64,000 nt of DNA. It comes from Nocardia gamkensis NBRC 108242. Lineage in GTDB: Bacteria; Actinomycetota; Actinomycetes; Mycobacteriales; Mycobacteriaceae. The DNA is taken from positions 39,161 to 103,160 of the forward strand of contig NZ_BDBM01000032.1 in NCBI RefSeq assembly GCF_001612985.1. The letters are read 5' to 3'. The notes beneath the pieces were generated by a model. The model ran no database searches. It saw only the letters and a program-made list of their open reading frames with translations, and was not told the DNA's origin. Shown here one piece after another: positions 18,630 to 26,511 of the stretch (within the stretch, counting starts at the first letter, position 1; each line of letters opens with the position of its first letter). Made by a program: the position numbers and the translations under genes.

Positions 18630-19291
18630 CCGCCGCGAAGACGGCAGGGCCGTTCGTCTGGTTCGATTTCGGCGGGGTGCTCTCACCGCCGCTCGACGAC
18701 CTGTTCGAGCGCTACGAGGAGGTCGCGGGCATTGCGCCCGACCTGTTGAAGTTCGCCATCGCCGAGGTGGGCGCCGAATACGGGCTCGCGCCGCTGGCGC
18801 CGATCGAACTGGCGCTGCTCGACGAACGGGAGTGGGTCGGCAAGCTGCACGCCGTGCTCAGGGCCAAACAACCCGAGATCGACCTCTCGCGCAGCGAACC
18901 CGACTTCGGCAGGCAGTGGTTCGCCGGCCACCGGGCCAACAGCGCGGTCCGCGACTTCGCGATCGAGCTGGCCGAGGGCGGTACCCCGGTCGGGGTGCTC
19001 AGCAACAATGTCGTCGAGTGGGAGCCCTACTGGCACGCCATAATCGATCTGGACGGGGTCTTGAGCGCCCTGATCGATTCGTGCAAGGTCGGGGTCCGCA
19101 AACCCGATCCGGAGATCTTCGCCCTCGCCGCCGAGCAGGCGGGCGTCGCCTCCGGCCAGTGCCTGCTGATCGACGACCTCGCCGAGAACTGCGCCGCGGC
19201 ACGGCAATCCGGCTGGCAGGCGGTGCAGTTCCGTGATGCCGGGCAGGCGATCGCCGAGGTGCGCGAGGCGCTGGAACGATGGCCGGGCTGA
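18626..19291 (+). CDS. HAD family hydrolase (probable phosphatase)
   Basis: A 221-residue HAD protein. Motif I is FDFGGVL, lacking the usual second Asp, as in YihX/epoxide-hydrolase N-domain relatives; later motifs include SNNVVEWEPYW, SCKVGVRKPDPEIF and LLIDDLAENC. The GTG start overlaps the AfsA-like stop (GTGA). In the methylenomycin-furan pathway a HAD phosphatase (MmfP) works next to an AfsA homologue (MmfL), so dephosphorylating the hormone precursor is a natural inference. The loss of the second Asp leaves catalysis to be shown. Confidence 0.8.
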   Translation: MTAAKTAGPFVWFDFGGVLSPPLDDLFERYEEVAGIAPDLLKFAIAEVGAEYGLAPLAPIELALLDEREWVGKLHAVLRAKQPEIDLSRSEPDFGRQWFAGHRANSAVRDFAIELAEGGTPVGVLSNNVVEWEPYWHAIIDLDGVLSALIDSCKVGVRKPDPEIFALAAEQAGVASGQCLLIDDLAENCAAARQSGWQAVQFRDAGQAIAEVREALERWPG

Positions 19292-19299
19292 GCGCCGTC

Positions 19300-20721
19300 T
19301 CACCAGGTGCCGGCAAGGTAGCCGTCCGGACGGACCAACGCACAGGTCCACGCCTGGTCCGGGGTCACCTTGCCGGTCACCGTGATCGTGCCGGCGGGAG
19401 AGTGCGGTACCGGGACGTGCTCGTCGGGCCGGATCGCCACGAACCGGCCCGCCCGCAGCAGCTCGGTGAGAGTCCGCACACCGCCGTCTGCCTCGGTGAC
19501 CACCAGATCGTCCTGGAATCCGGACTGGAACTGGCCGCTGATGAGCTGGGCGACGGCGTCGTGGATCGCCGGGATCGCGAGCATTGCCAGCATCGCCGCA
19601 CGCAGCTCGGGCTCGCGGGGGTTCATCATCCGCGATTGCAGCACGGTGTTGGCGACCACCGCGGCCGCGACGGCGACCCGTTCACGCGAGTACTCGTCGA
19701 GGACGGCGGGCCGCTCGTGTCCGGTGATCACTCGGGCCAGCCGCCAGCCCAGCGCGAACGCGTCCTGCATGCCGGTGTTGAGGCCCTGGCCGCCGAGGGG
19801 ATAGTGGCTGTGCGCAGCGTCGCCTGCCAGCAGCAGCCGTCCGTCCCGCAGGCGGGTGCGGTAGCGGCCGTAGTCGCTGAAACGGGTGAGGTGGCTGATC
19901 CCGCTCAGCGCGGGCGGTGCGCCGAGCACATATTCCAGGCGCTGCCGGTACTCTCGCGCGTCGGGCTCGGGCCGGTGGTCGAGGGCGCCGCTGAAATCCA
20001 TGGCGATGATGCGCGCGGGTCCGTGGGGATTCGGATTGTGCAGGGTCCATCCGGACGGCGTCGGATGCCAGCCCGGCGGGATCCCGCCGTCCGGGGCCGT
20101 GACCGCCAGTCCGGCAATGGCGTTCATGGTCGCCGGGTACACCTGCGCCGGGAAATCGCCGATGCGGGCGACGAGGCTGCGGGCACCGTCGGCGCCGACG
20201 GCGTAGCGGGCGCGGACATGCAGCGAGCGATGTCCGGCCTCGGCGGCCACCTCGGCCACCACCGCGTCGTCGTCGGCCTCGAGGCCGGTGACGGTGTGAC
20301 CGCGCAGGATTCGTGCGCCGAGATGACCCGCGCGCTCCTCGAAGGCCGCCTCCAGCCGTGCCTGCGGAATGCCCGCGATCGGACCGGGCTCGACGCCGGG
20401 CGCACTGATCATCAGCACCGGTTGCGCCGCGAACTGGAACGGGGACCGCCGCACGCCGTGCGGATCACGCTGTATCGCTTCGGAAGTCGCGGAGGGCAGA
20501 TATCCGCGGCGGGCCAGCAGCGACAGCGACCGGGCGTGCACCGTGCCCGCCCGCGGGCGCTGGTCGAGTTCGGTGCGGGTCTCGACCACGACGACCCGGA
20601 TGCGTTGCAGTGCCAGCTCGGCGGCGACCAGCATGCCGACCGGCCCGCCACCGACCACCAGGACATCGGTGTCGATGTCGGTGTCGACCGGATGCGGTCG
20701 GGGCCGGTGCGCCGTGCTCAT
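19300..20721 (-). CDS. FAD-dependent aromatic monooxygenase (class A flavoprotein hydroxylase)
   Basis: A 473-residue flavoprotein with the N-terminal dinucleotide motif VLVVGGGPVGMLVAAELAL, the DG segment VGADGARSLV near 180, and the GD motif LAGDAAHSHYPLGGQGLNTG near 295. A thioredoxin-like C-terminal extension follows, as in PgaE/MHPCO-type hydroxylases. The ATG was chosen because AGGAG is 6 bases upstream; a GTG one codon earlier is too close. It faces an MFS-P450 operon across a promoter region with three AGTACCTA repeats. Confidence 0.9.
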   Translation of the reverse strand: MSTAHRPRPHPVDTDIDTDVLVVGGGPVGMLVAAELALQRIRVVVVETRTELDQRPRAGTVHARSLSLLARRGYLPSATSEAIQRDPHGVRRSPFQFAAQPVLMISAPGVEPGPIAGIPQARLEAAFEERAGHLGARILRGHTVTGLEADDDAVVAEVAAEAGHRSLHVRARYAVGADGARSLVARIGDFPAQVYPATMNAIAGLAVTAPDGGIPPGWHPTPSGWTLHNPNPHGPARIIAMDFSGALDHRPEPDAREYRQRLEYVLGAPPALSGISHLTRFSDYGRYRTRLRDGRLLLAGDAAHSHYPLGGQGLNTGMQDAFALGWRLARVITGHERPAVLDEYSRERVAVAAAVVANTVLQSRMMNPREPELRAAMLAMLAIPAIHDAVAQLISGQFQSGFQDDLVVTEADGGVRTLTELLRAGRFVAIRPDEHVPVPHSPAGTITVTGKVTPDQAWTCALVRPDGYLAGTW

Positions 20722-20773
20722 CACATGCTCCTGGGGCGAGGTCTGTCCGCGGCAGCGGTTGTACGAAGCTCGA

Positions 20774-20817
20774 AGTACCTACTAGGATCATAGTACCTAC
20801 TAATCGAGTAGTACCTA
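20774..20817. promoter_or_regulatory. Three AGTACCTA repeats with 18-bp period, probable ArsR operator
   Basis: AGTACCTA occurs at 20774, 20792 and 20810, exactly 18 bases apart, between the divergent FAD monooxygenase and MFS genes. The fuller form TAGTACCTACTA is a near-palindrome apart from its CC centre. The same word recurs upstream of the ArsR-type gene at 23813, which ties this divergon to that regulator. Confidence 0.7.
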
Positions 20818-20883
20818 TCGTACGTCTCGAAGTCCTCCCATCCACCGTGCCGAGTCCAATTCCGACCGCCTCAGGGGGTATTC

Positions 20884-22212
20884 ATGTCGACCGTCACCAC
20901 CGAAACCGAAACCCGCGGCGCACCACCCAGCGGTGCCACACTGCCCGTAGTGCTCACCGCCCAGTTCGTCACGCCGATGGCCATCGCAGGCACCGCCATC
21001 GCCCTTCCGCTCATCTCGCAGGACCTCGGATCGAATCCCGCCGCGCTGCAATGGGTCGTCAACGGGTTCAATGTCGCCTTCGCCCTCACCACGTTGCTGT
21101 GGGGCGCGGTCAGCGACCGCATCGGACATCGGCGCACCTTCGGGATCGGCACCGCGCTCGTCGTCGCGGGCAGTATCGGCAGCGTCGCCGCACCGAACCT
21201 GTTCGTCCTCGACCTGGCCCGCGTCGTCGCGGGCATCGGCGCCGCGGCCATCCTGACCGGCGCCACCGCGCTGCTGTCAGCGGCCTACGAGGGGGCCCGC
21301 CGGACCAGGGCGTTCGCCGTCTTCGGCACCGTGAACGGGCTCGGTCTCGCGCTCGGCCCCACCATCTCCGGCATCCTCATCTCACTGCTGGACTGGCGGG
21401 GCGTCTTCCTGGTGCACGCGGTGATCCTCGCGGCCGCCGGCGTCGGCACGCGGGTGCTGCCCGCCGCGAAACCCGCTGTCGTCGAACACGGCCCGATCCT
21501 CGATCTCGGTCTGCTGCGCAATCGGGAATTCCTGGCCATGTGCCTGGTTCCGGTCGCCGGATCGATCGGCTTCGTCACCCTGCTGACCTACCTGCCTTCG
21601 GCGTTGAGCGGCATCACCGACCTCTCGGCGGGCGCGTCCGGATTGCTCATGCTCGCGATGACCATTCCGGTCTTCGTCGCGCCGGTGGCAATCGGCCACC
21701 TCGTCACCCGCTTCCCGGCGCTGACCGTCGGCAGGGTGGTCTACCTCGCGCTGGGCGCCGCGATCCTCGGCAACGCCGGTGTGCTCGCGCTCTCCCAGGA
21801 CCGTTCGGTGGCCTGGATCATCGTGCCGATGGTGTTGCTCGGCCTCGGTTTCGGCCTGCCCATCGGCCTCGTCGACGGTCATGCGCTCTCCGTGGTGCCC
21901 GTCGAGCGCGGCGGCACCGCCGCGGGCTTGCTGAACTTCTTCCGCATCGGCAGCGAAGCGCTGTTCGTCGCCGGTTACGCCATCGTGCTCGCTGCGGTCG
22001 TCGGCACCCGGCTCAGCGGGAAGGCCGCCGACGACACCGCCGCGGGCCAGTTCGGCCATCCCGACGTCTACCGCTCCGCCTTCACCATCACTGTCGGCGT
22101 GCTCATCGCCCTGCTCGTGGTGCTCACCATCCTCATCGTCGCGGTGCGCGGCAACGCACGAGCCACCGAGAACCGGGACATCGGTTCCAGTCCAGAAGGA
22201 GTCACCTCATGA
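20884..22212 (+). CDS. MFS transporter (drug exporter type)
   Basis: A 442-residue major-facilitator protein with about 12 hydrophobic spans. The loop 2-3 motif is visible as GAVSDRIGHRRTFGIGTAL near residue 75, and the spans around 110-170 fit the 12/14-TM drug:H+ antiporter group. AGGGGGT precedes the ATG. The stop overlaps the P450 start, so they are cotranscribed. Export of the P450 or monooxygenase product, or of the inducing compound, is likely. Confidence 0.88.
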   Translation: MSTVTTETETRGAPPSGATLPVVLTAQFVTPMAIAGTAIALPLISQDLGSNPAALQWVVNGFNVAFALTTLLWGAVSDRIGHRRTFGIGTALVVAGSIGSVAAPNLFVLDLARVVAGIGAAAILTGATALLSAAYEGARRTRAFAVFGTVNGLGLALGPTISGILISLLDWRGVFLVHAVILAAAGVGTRVLPAAKPAVVEHGPILDLGLLRNREFLAMCLVPVAGSIGFVTLLTYLPSALSGITDLSAGASGLLMLAMTIPVFVAPVAIGHLVTRFPALTVGRVVYLALGAAILGNAGVLALSQDRSVAWIIVPMVLLGLGFGLPIGLVDGHALSVVPVERGGTAAGLLNFFRIGSEALFVAGYAIVLAAVVGTRLSGKAADDTAAGQFGHPDVYRSAFTITVGVLIALLVVLTILIVAVRGNARATENRDIGSSPEGVTS

Positions 22213-23420
22213 CCCACGCACTCGACACGGTCCGGGTCGATCTCGACGGCATCGCCAATATCGCGCCGCCGCTCATGATCGAACCATTACCGCAGCGTTC
22301 CACCGGCGGCTTATCACAGGTGAAACTGCCCAGCGGCCACACCGCGGTGCACGTGACCGCCTACCGCGACGTGCACGCGGTCCTGACCGACCTCAGCTTC
22401 GCGCGCGCCGAGACCAACGTCGAGGACGGGCCGAGCTTCCTGCCGACCATCATGCCGACGGAAATGCTGCTCAACCTCGACCACCCCGGTCACGGGCGGC
22501 TCAAAGGCTTCGTGGCCTCCGCCTACAGTGCCGCCACCATGGCCCGGCGAGCGCCCGCGGTGCACCGGGTACTCGACGACGCGCTCGCCGAACTGCGCGA
22601 ACAGCACGAGCGCGGATCGGCCGATCTCGTTCGGGCGCTGCTGGATCCGGTGACCATCGGCGTCAACGTCGACTATCTCGGCATACCGACTGCCGACATC
22701 GGCTATTTCCGGCATCTGTCGCGGGCGATGCAGCTCGGCGACGGCAGCGATGTGGACAAGCTGCTGGGCGAGTTCTGGACCCTGTACCACTACATCGAGG
22801 ATCTCGTCGCCCGGCGGCGTGAGCTGCGGCCCGGCCTGATCCTCGACCTGCTCGCGGCGCGCGATTCCGTGTCGCCGCCGGTCACCGACGGGGAGTACGC
22901 AGCCATCCTGCTCGGCTCACTGGTCGGTGGCGACCAGAACATCCTGTCGGTGATCACCAAGATCGCCTACGTGACACTCGCCAGGCCGGAGCTGTGGCAG
23001 TACCTGGTGGACAATCCGGACTCCATCCCCGCCGCGGTGGAGGAGTTCCTGCGGTTGCTACCGCTGGGACGGATCTCGACCTTCCCGCGCGTCACCACCC
23101 GTGAACTCACGCTGTCACAGGGGACGCTGTATCCCGGCGACATCGTCTACGCCGACGCGCATTCGGCCAACCGTGATCCCGAGGTGTACCCGGACCCGGC
23201 GGTGATCGACCCGGCCCGTAACGGCAAGCGGCACCTGCAATTCGGCTACGGCATGCACCACTGCATGGGTGCGGCCATGGCGCGTATGGAGATCACAGAG
23301 GTGCTGCGCAGGCTCGTCACCGAGCTGCCGACGCTCCAGCTCGCCGTACCCGAGGGCCGAATCCCTTGGGAGACCGGCATTCTCGTCCACCGGCCGACAT
23401 CGCTGCCGGTCACGTGGTAG
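22209..23420 (+). CDS. Cytochrome P450 with altered I-helix
   Basis: A 403-residue P450. The haem loop is FGYGMHHCMG (Cys352), and ExxR is in VEEFLRLLPL. The oxygen-activating I-helix reads GGDQN at 240-244: Gln-Asn stand where Glu/Asp-Thr are expected, so the usual acid-alcohol pair is missing. P450s of this type may use a substrate hydroxyl, hydrogen peroxide, or do non-hydroxylating chemistry. The ATG overlaps the MFS stop. It converges with the ArsR-type gene, overlapping it by 11 bases. Confidence 0.92.
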   Translation: MTHALDTVRVDLDGIANIAPPLMIEPLPQRSTGGLSQVKLPSGHTAVHVTAYRDVHAVLTDLSFARAETNVEDGPSFLPTIMPTEMLLNLDHPGHGRLKGFVASAYSAATMARRAPAVHRVLDDALAELREQHERGSADLVRALLDPVTIGVNVDYLGIPTADIGYFRHLSRAMQLGDGSDVDKLLGEFWTLYHYIEDLVARRRELRPGLILDLLAARDSVSPPVTDGEYAAILLGSLVGGDQNILSVITKIAYVTLARPELWQYLVDNPDSIPAAVEEFLRLLPLGRISTFPRVTTRELTLSQGTLYPGDIVYADAHSANRDPEVYPDPAVIDPARNGKRHLQFGYGMHHCMGAAMARMEITEVLRRLVTELPTLQLAVPEGRIPWETGILVHRPTSLPVTW

Positions 23421-23754
23421 CCGGCGCGGCCGGATGACGACCCCTGTCGGCGTCGAGAATCGCCGCCAGCAGGCCGGGAAAAACCTTTTCCATGTCCTCG
23501 CGTCGCAGGCTCGTCATCCGGCCGTTGCCGACATCACGCTGCCGGATCAACCCCGCCTTGCGCAGCACCCGGAAGTGATGCGTGCGCGTCGATGGCGCCC
23601 ACGGCATCCCGAACACACTGCAGAACTGCTCGGTTCCCTCCGGCTCGGCATATAGTTGCGCGATCACACTGCGCCGATTGTCATCGGCGAGCGCGGCAAG
23701 CACCGCGGAGAGATCGAACTCCTCGATATCGGGATGCCCATCCGCATCGGTCAC
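23410..23754 (-). CDS. ArsR-type winged-helix regulator
   Basis: A 114-residue repressor. The winged helix spans about 15-90: VLAALADDNRRSVIAQLY, then STRTHHFRVLRKAGLIRQRD and a wing VGNGRMTSLRRED. No metal-binding Cys pair typical of SmtB sensors is present, so an organic ligand is more likely. The GTG start follows AAAGGAG by 6 bases. An AGTACCTA copy lies about 60 bases upstream, matching the three copies in the monooxygenase/MFS divergon, so it probably represses both itself and that block. Confidence 0.85.
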   Translation of the reverse strand: MTDADGHPDIEEFDLSAVLAALADDNRRSVIAQLYAEPEGTEQFCSVFGMPWAPSTRTHHFRVLRKAGLIRQRDVGNGRMTSLRREDMEKVFPGLLAAILDADRGRHPAAPATT

Positions 23755-23797
23755 GACCCACTCCTTTCTACCGCACCAGCCCGCGAGCGGCTGCCGA

Positions 23798-23820
23798 AGG
23801 TATGAAATCTATAGTACCTA
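23798..23820. promoter_or_regulatory. Probable ArsR autoregulatory operator
   Basis: AGGTA (23798-23802) and TACCT (23815-23819) form an inverted repeat, and the right half belongs to AGTACCTA, the word repeated three times at 20774-20817. It lies 44-66 bases upstream of the ArsR-type start. Confidence 0.55.
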
Positions 23821-23884
23821 CGGGTCGGGGTTTCGGACGTGGCGGGTTGGGCCCCCGATCGTCCCGACTTCTTGGAAAAAGCGA

Positions 23885-23910
23885 GAAACCCGCGCCGTAG
23901 CGCGGGTTTC
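23885..23910 (-). terminator. Rho-independent terminator of the cold-shock gene
   Basis: An 11-bp perfect stem (GAAACCCGCGC / GCGCGGGTTTC) with a 4-base loop lies 15 bases after the cold-shock stop. On the minus strand it is followed by a T-rich tail containing CTTTTTCC. This is the clearest intrinsic terminator in the window. Confidence 0.85.
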
Positions 23911-23924
23911 CGGTCTGTCAGCTC

Positions 23925-24128
23925 TCAGATGGCGCGGACGCTCTGAGCCTGCGGGCCCTTCTGGCCCTGCCCGATCTCGAACTCGACACGCTGCCCCTCA
24001 TCGAGGGACTTGAATCCGGAGCCGGAAATCTCGGAGTAGTGAACGAAAACGTCGGGACCGCCACCGTCTTGCGCGATGAACCCGAAGCCCTTTTCGCCGT
24101 TAAACCACTTCACACTGCCTTGCGTCAT
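23925..24128 (-). CDS. cspA: Cold-shock protein, CspA family
   Basis: A 67-residue single cold-shock domain. RNP1 is KGFGFIAQD and RNP2 is VFVHYSEI; the family start MTQGSVKWFNGEKGFG and end KGPQAQSVR are intact. It binds single-stranded nucleic acid and acts as an RNA chaperone in the cytoplasm. The ATG at 24128 gives the standard length. A strong terminator follows, so it is monocistronic. About 210 bases upstream are free of genes and may hold a structured 5' leader. A core gene among accessory ones. Confidence 0.96.
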   Translation of the reverse strand: MTQGSVKWFNGEKGFGFIAQDGGGPDVFVHYSEISGSGFKSLDEGQRVEFEIGQGQKGPQAQSVRAI

Positions 24129-24342
24129 GTACTTTGTATTACTTCCTGTAGTAAGCCGAGCGATCACTTCGACAGCCCGTGCTCATCATCAAGCATGCCA
24201 CATCCCCAGCTCCCCATCACCACGACCACGGCGGCACAGGCCAACGCCGCAGGCTGGACACCGCTCCAGGTCGGCACATACCGGTACCTTGACCGACCGC
24301 CGAGCGTGCCGTGCCGGCGATCACTGGAGACGGCACTCGTGC

Positions 24343-24828
24343 TCAGCTCAGTGTGAACGTCGCCGTACCCGAGATCTGTTCCATCTCTCTGTTGTTCGAG
24401 TCCAGCGCGACGATTCGAGCCTCCACCCGGCCGACGCCCGGCGCCGTGCCGAAGCCGACGATCACGCCGTCAACCGTGTCTTGGACGACACCGTTCACGA
24501 CGCGGTGCTGCTGCCCGTCCGCGTATCCGCTATCGAGGTTCTTGAAGCGCACAGCAACCTTCCAGTCCGAGCAGCCCTCCCCGGTCTGGGTGACGTTCAC
24601 CCGCACGCCGAATGTGCCGGCCTTCTCCTGCTGCACGGTGACCGCGTCGATGATCGCGGAGCAGCTGGTCGGCACCAGACGCGTCAGGGTCGGCGTGAAC
24701 GGAAAGCCTGGGTCATGCGGTATGGCGGTAGACGGCGCTGCGAACCCGACCATCCCGGCGACGGTCACCGCTGCGACGACACCGGCGCGAGCCAAAAACC
24801 GTTGCGGCTGCTTGTAATTCAGAGACAT
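24343..24828 (-). CDS. Secreted hypothetical protein
   Basis: A 161-residue protein with an Arg/Lys-containing N-terminus, a hydrophobic core (ARAGVVAAVTVAGMVGFAA) and a cleavage-like site APSTAIP near residue 35, so it is probably exported. The mature part has two Cys (SCS near 56 and GCS near 87) that may form a disulfide, and looks beta-rich. No family was recognised. It is monocistronic as far as the context shows. Confidence 0.7.
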   Translation of the reverse strand: MSLNYKQPQRFLARAGVVAAVTVAGMVGFAAPSTAIPHDPGFPFTPTLTRLVPTSCSAIIDAVTVQQEKAGTFGVRVNVTQTGEGCSDWKVAVRFKNLDSGYADGQQHRVVNGVVQDTVDGVIVGFGTAPGVGRVEARIVALDSNNREMEQISGTATFTLS

Positions 24829-25044
24829 GCCCGGTTTGTCGGGTCACCGGCAGCCGGTGTTACGGCAGTCGTCGCGTTAGCAGAATCACTGTAACGCGGG
24901 ACCGAAAGCCATTCCAGCTCCTGATATCTCAGCATCATCGCTGATCCGACGGGGGAACGCGGTGGGCAGCGAGCGGTGAGAGACCCGCGCGGCTCGCGCC
25001 CGATCGCCGGGTGTGGTCGGGGGGCCGATTCGACCTTCCGGCGG

Positions 25045-25620
25045 TCAGGACGAGGGCTGGTCCGTTTTCCGGTCGCGTGGGGGCGGCAGCCGGAACAGGC
25101 CCTTGAGCCTGCGCAACGCCTCGATGTCTCCGGACACCGAGGCGGCACCGGTCTCGATCGCGTCGGCGAAGGACAGACCCTGGCTGGTGACATCCAGGAA
25201 CGCCGCCTCGCCGATGGTGATGGTCGCGTCGGGGTGCTGGGCAGGCCCGTGTAGCGTCTCGATCGTCCCGTCGTCGATCCGGGCGTGGAAGACCTCGTCA
25301 TCGATCCGGAACTCGTACACCGCGCGCAGCCCTGCTGCGGCCTCGGCGTCGAAGCAGGCCCGGACACCGAGCACCGCCCATCCGGGATGGAACGCCTCGG
25401 TCTCGCGGCGTTCGCCCATGGCCCACTTCAGGCCCCAGCGGGCCAGTCCCAGGAGCGGTGGTCCGAGTTCCTCGCCGGCCTCGGTGCGGGCGTACGCCGG
25501 GGTGCGGGCGGGCGGTGGGAGCGTGATTTTATGCGCGAGTCCCTCGCGTTCGAGGTGTTTGAGGCGGGCGGCGAGTAGGCCGGTGCCGAGGCCGCGCAGG
25601 CTGGCCTGGAGCCGCACCAC
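25045..25620 (-). CDS. HxlR-type regulator with SCP2 sterol-binding domain, N-terminally truncated
   Basis: A 191-residue frame that begins inside a winged helix: the first recognisable piece, LGTGLLAARLKHLEREGL, corresponds to the recognition helix and wing of HxlR regulators. The N-terminal 40 or so residues normally carrying the GERWTLLIVREL-type helix are absent in this frame and no start with a ribosome site is visible. The C-terminal half (about 80-180) is an SCP2-like lipid-binding domain. It is probably a broken gene whose 5' end was lost where it abuts the hydrolase fragment. Confidence 0.6.
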   Translation of the reverse strand: MVRLQASLRGLGTGLLAARLKHLEREGLAHKITLPPPARTPAYARTEAGEELGPPLLGLARWGLKWAMGERRETEAFHPGWAVLGVRACFDAEAAAGLRAVYEFRIDDEVFHARIDDGTIETLHGPAQHPDATITIGEAAFLDVTSQGLSFADAIETGAASVSGDIEALRRLKGLFRLPPPRDRKTDQPSS

Positions 25621-25706
25621 TGAGATCGGTGGCCTCGGTGAACGTACGCAACGGCTGGGGGAGCAGACGCGCAGCCAGCCGGTCCGCGTGGTCGGTGTCG
25701 ACGACT

Positions 25707-25880
25707 GTGACCACCTTCGTTCTCGTCCACGGCGCCTGGCACGGCCCGTGGGTCTGGGAGTGTGTCGCCCCGCTGCTGCACGCCGCCGGGGCGCACACCC
25801 TCACCCCGGATCTCAGCTCGGTCGGGGATTACGGTCTCCACGATCACGCCGCCATCGTCGCCGCCACCCTGGAACAATGA
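25707..25880 (+). pseudogene. Alpha/beta hydrolase, 5' fragment
   Basis: The 57-residue reading frame starts with the oxyanion-hole region of an esterase (TTFVLVHGAWHGPWVWECVA) and runs to ATLEQ, then stops. The remainder of the hydrolase, including the nucleophile elbow and His, is missing; an ohr gene begins 14 bases later. It is a 3'-truncated remnant, divergent from the truncated HxlR gene, which suggests one deletion event cut both neighbours or their junctions. Confidence 0.6.
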
Positions 25881-25894
25881 AAGGGAGAGTTTTG

Positions 25895-26323
25895 ATGGCA
25901 AAGGTGCTTTACCGGGCGCAGGCACGTGTGGCCGGAGGCCGAAACGGTCACGGACGCACGTCCGACGGACAGCTGGATCTCCATCTGCGCCAACCCAAGG
26001 AATTGGGTGGTGACGGTGCGGGTACGAATCCGGAGCAGCTCTTCGCAATCGGGTACGCCGCCTGCTTCGGAACCACGCTCGCCCTCGTCGGGCAGCGCAG
26101 CAAGCTCCGCGCCGACGACGCGGAAATCGACTCTTCGGTCGCCTTGATCCCGACCGACGACAGCCGGTTCGAACTCGGCGTCGAGCTGCAGATCTTGCTG
26201 CCGTCGGTCACCGGCGAGCAGGCAGTGGGACTGGTAGAGACGGCCCACCAGGTCTGCCCCTACTCCAACGCCACGCGCGGCAACATCGACGTGACACCGG
26301 TGGTCAATGGCACCCGGCTGTGA
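25895..26323 (+). CDS. ohr: Organic hydroperoxide resistance protein, OsmC/Ohr family
   Basis: A 142-residue Ohr peroxidase. The family pattern NPEQLFAIGYAACFG holds the peroxidatic Cys57, and VCPYSNATRGNIDV holds the resolving Cys121. The N-terminal RVAGGRNGHGRTSDGQLDL is typical of Ohr rather than OsmC. It reduces organic and lipid hydroperoxides using lipoyl thiols. The ATG follows GGGAGAG; an upstream in-frame ATG (MKGRVL) is less likely. No OhrR-type MarR gene is adjacent. Confidence 0.9.
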   Translation: MAKVLYRAQARVAGGRNGHGRTSDGQLDLHLRQPKELGGDGAGTNPEQLFAIGYAACFGTTLALVGQRSKLRADDAEIDSSVALIPTDDSRFELGVELQILLPSVTGEQAVGLVETAHQVCPYSNATRGNIDVTPVVNGTRL

Positions 26324-26511
26324 CATCGGCCCCGCTCTATTGTCGACGAGGGGAGCGGCGCTCGACTGCTGACGCCTCATCCTGGGCGGGGACGGGGTTC
26401 GGCTCGACCCGGAAGTCGAGCCCCCGGCCGGCGTCCAGCCGCTGACCGTCGGCGACAGCGACGCCCTCAGAGCTGTGCCGCAGCGGATCGGACCTTCGAA
26501 GTATGCGGTGG

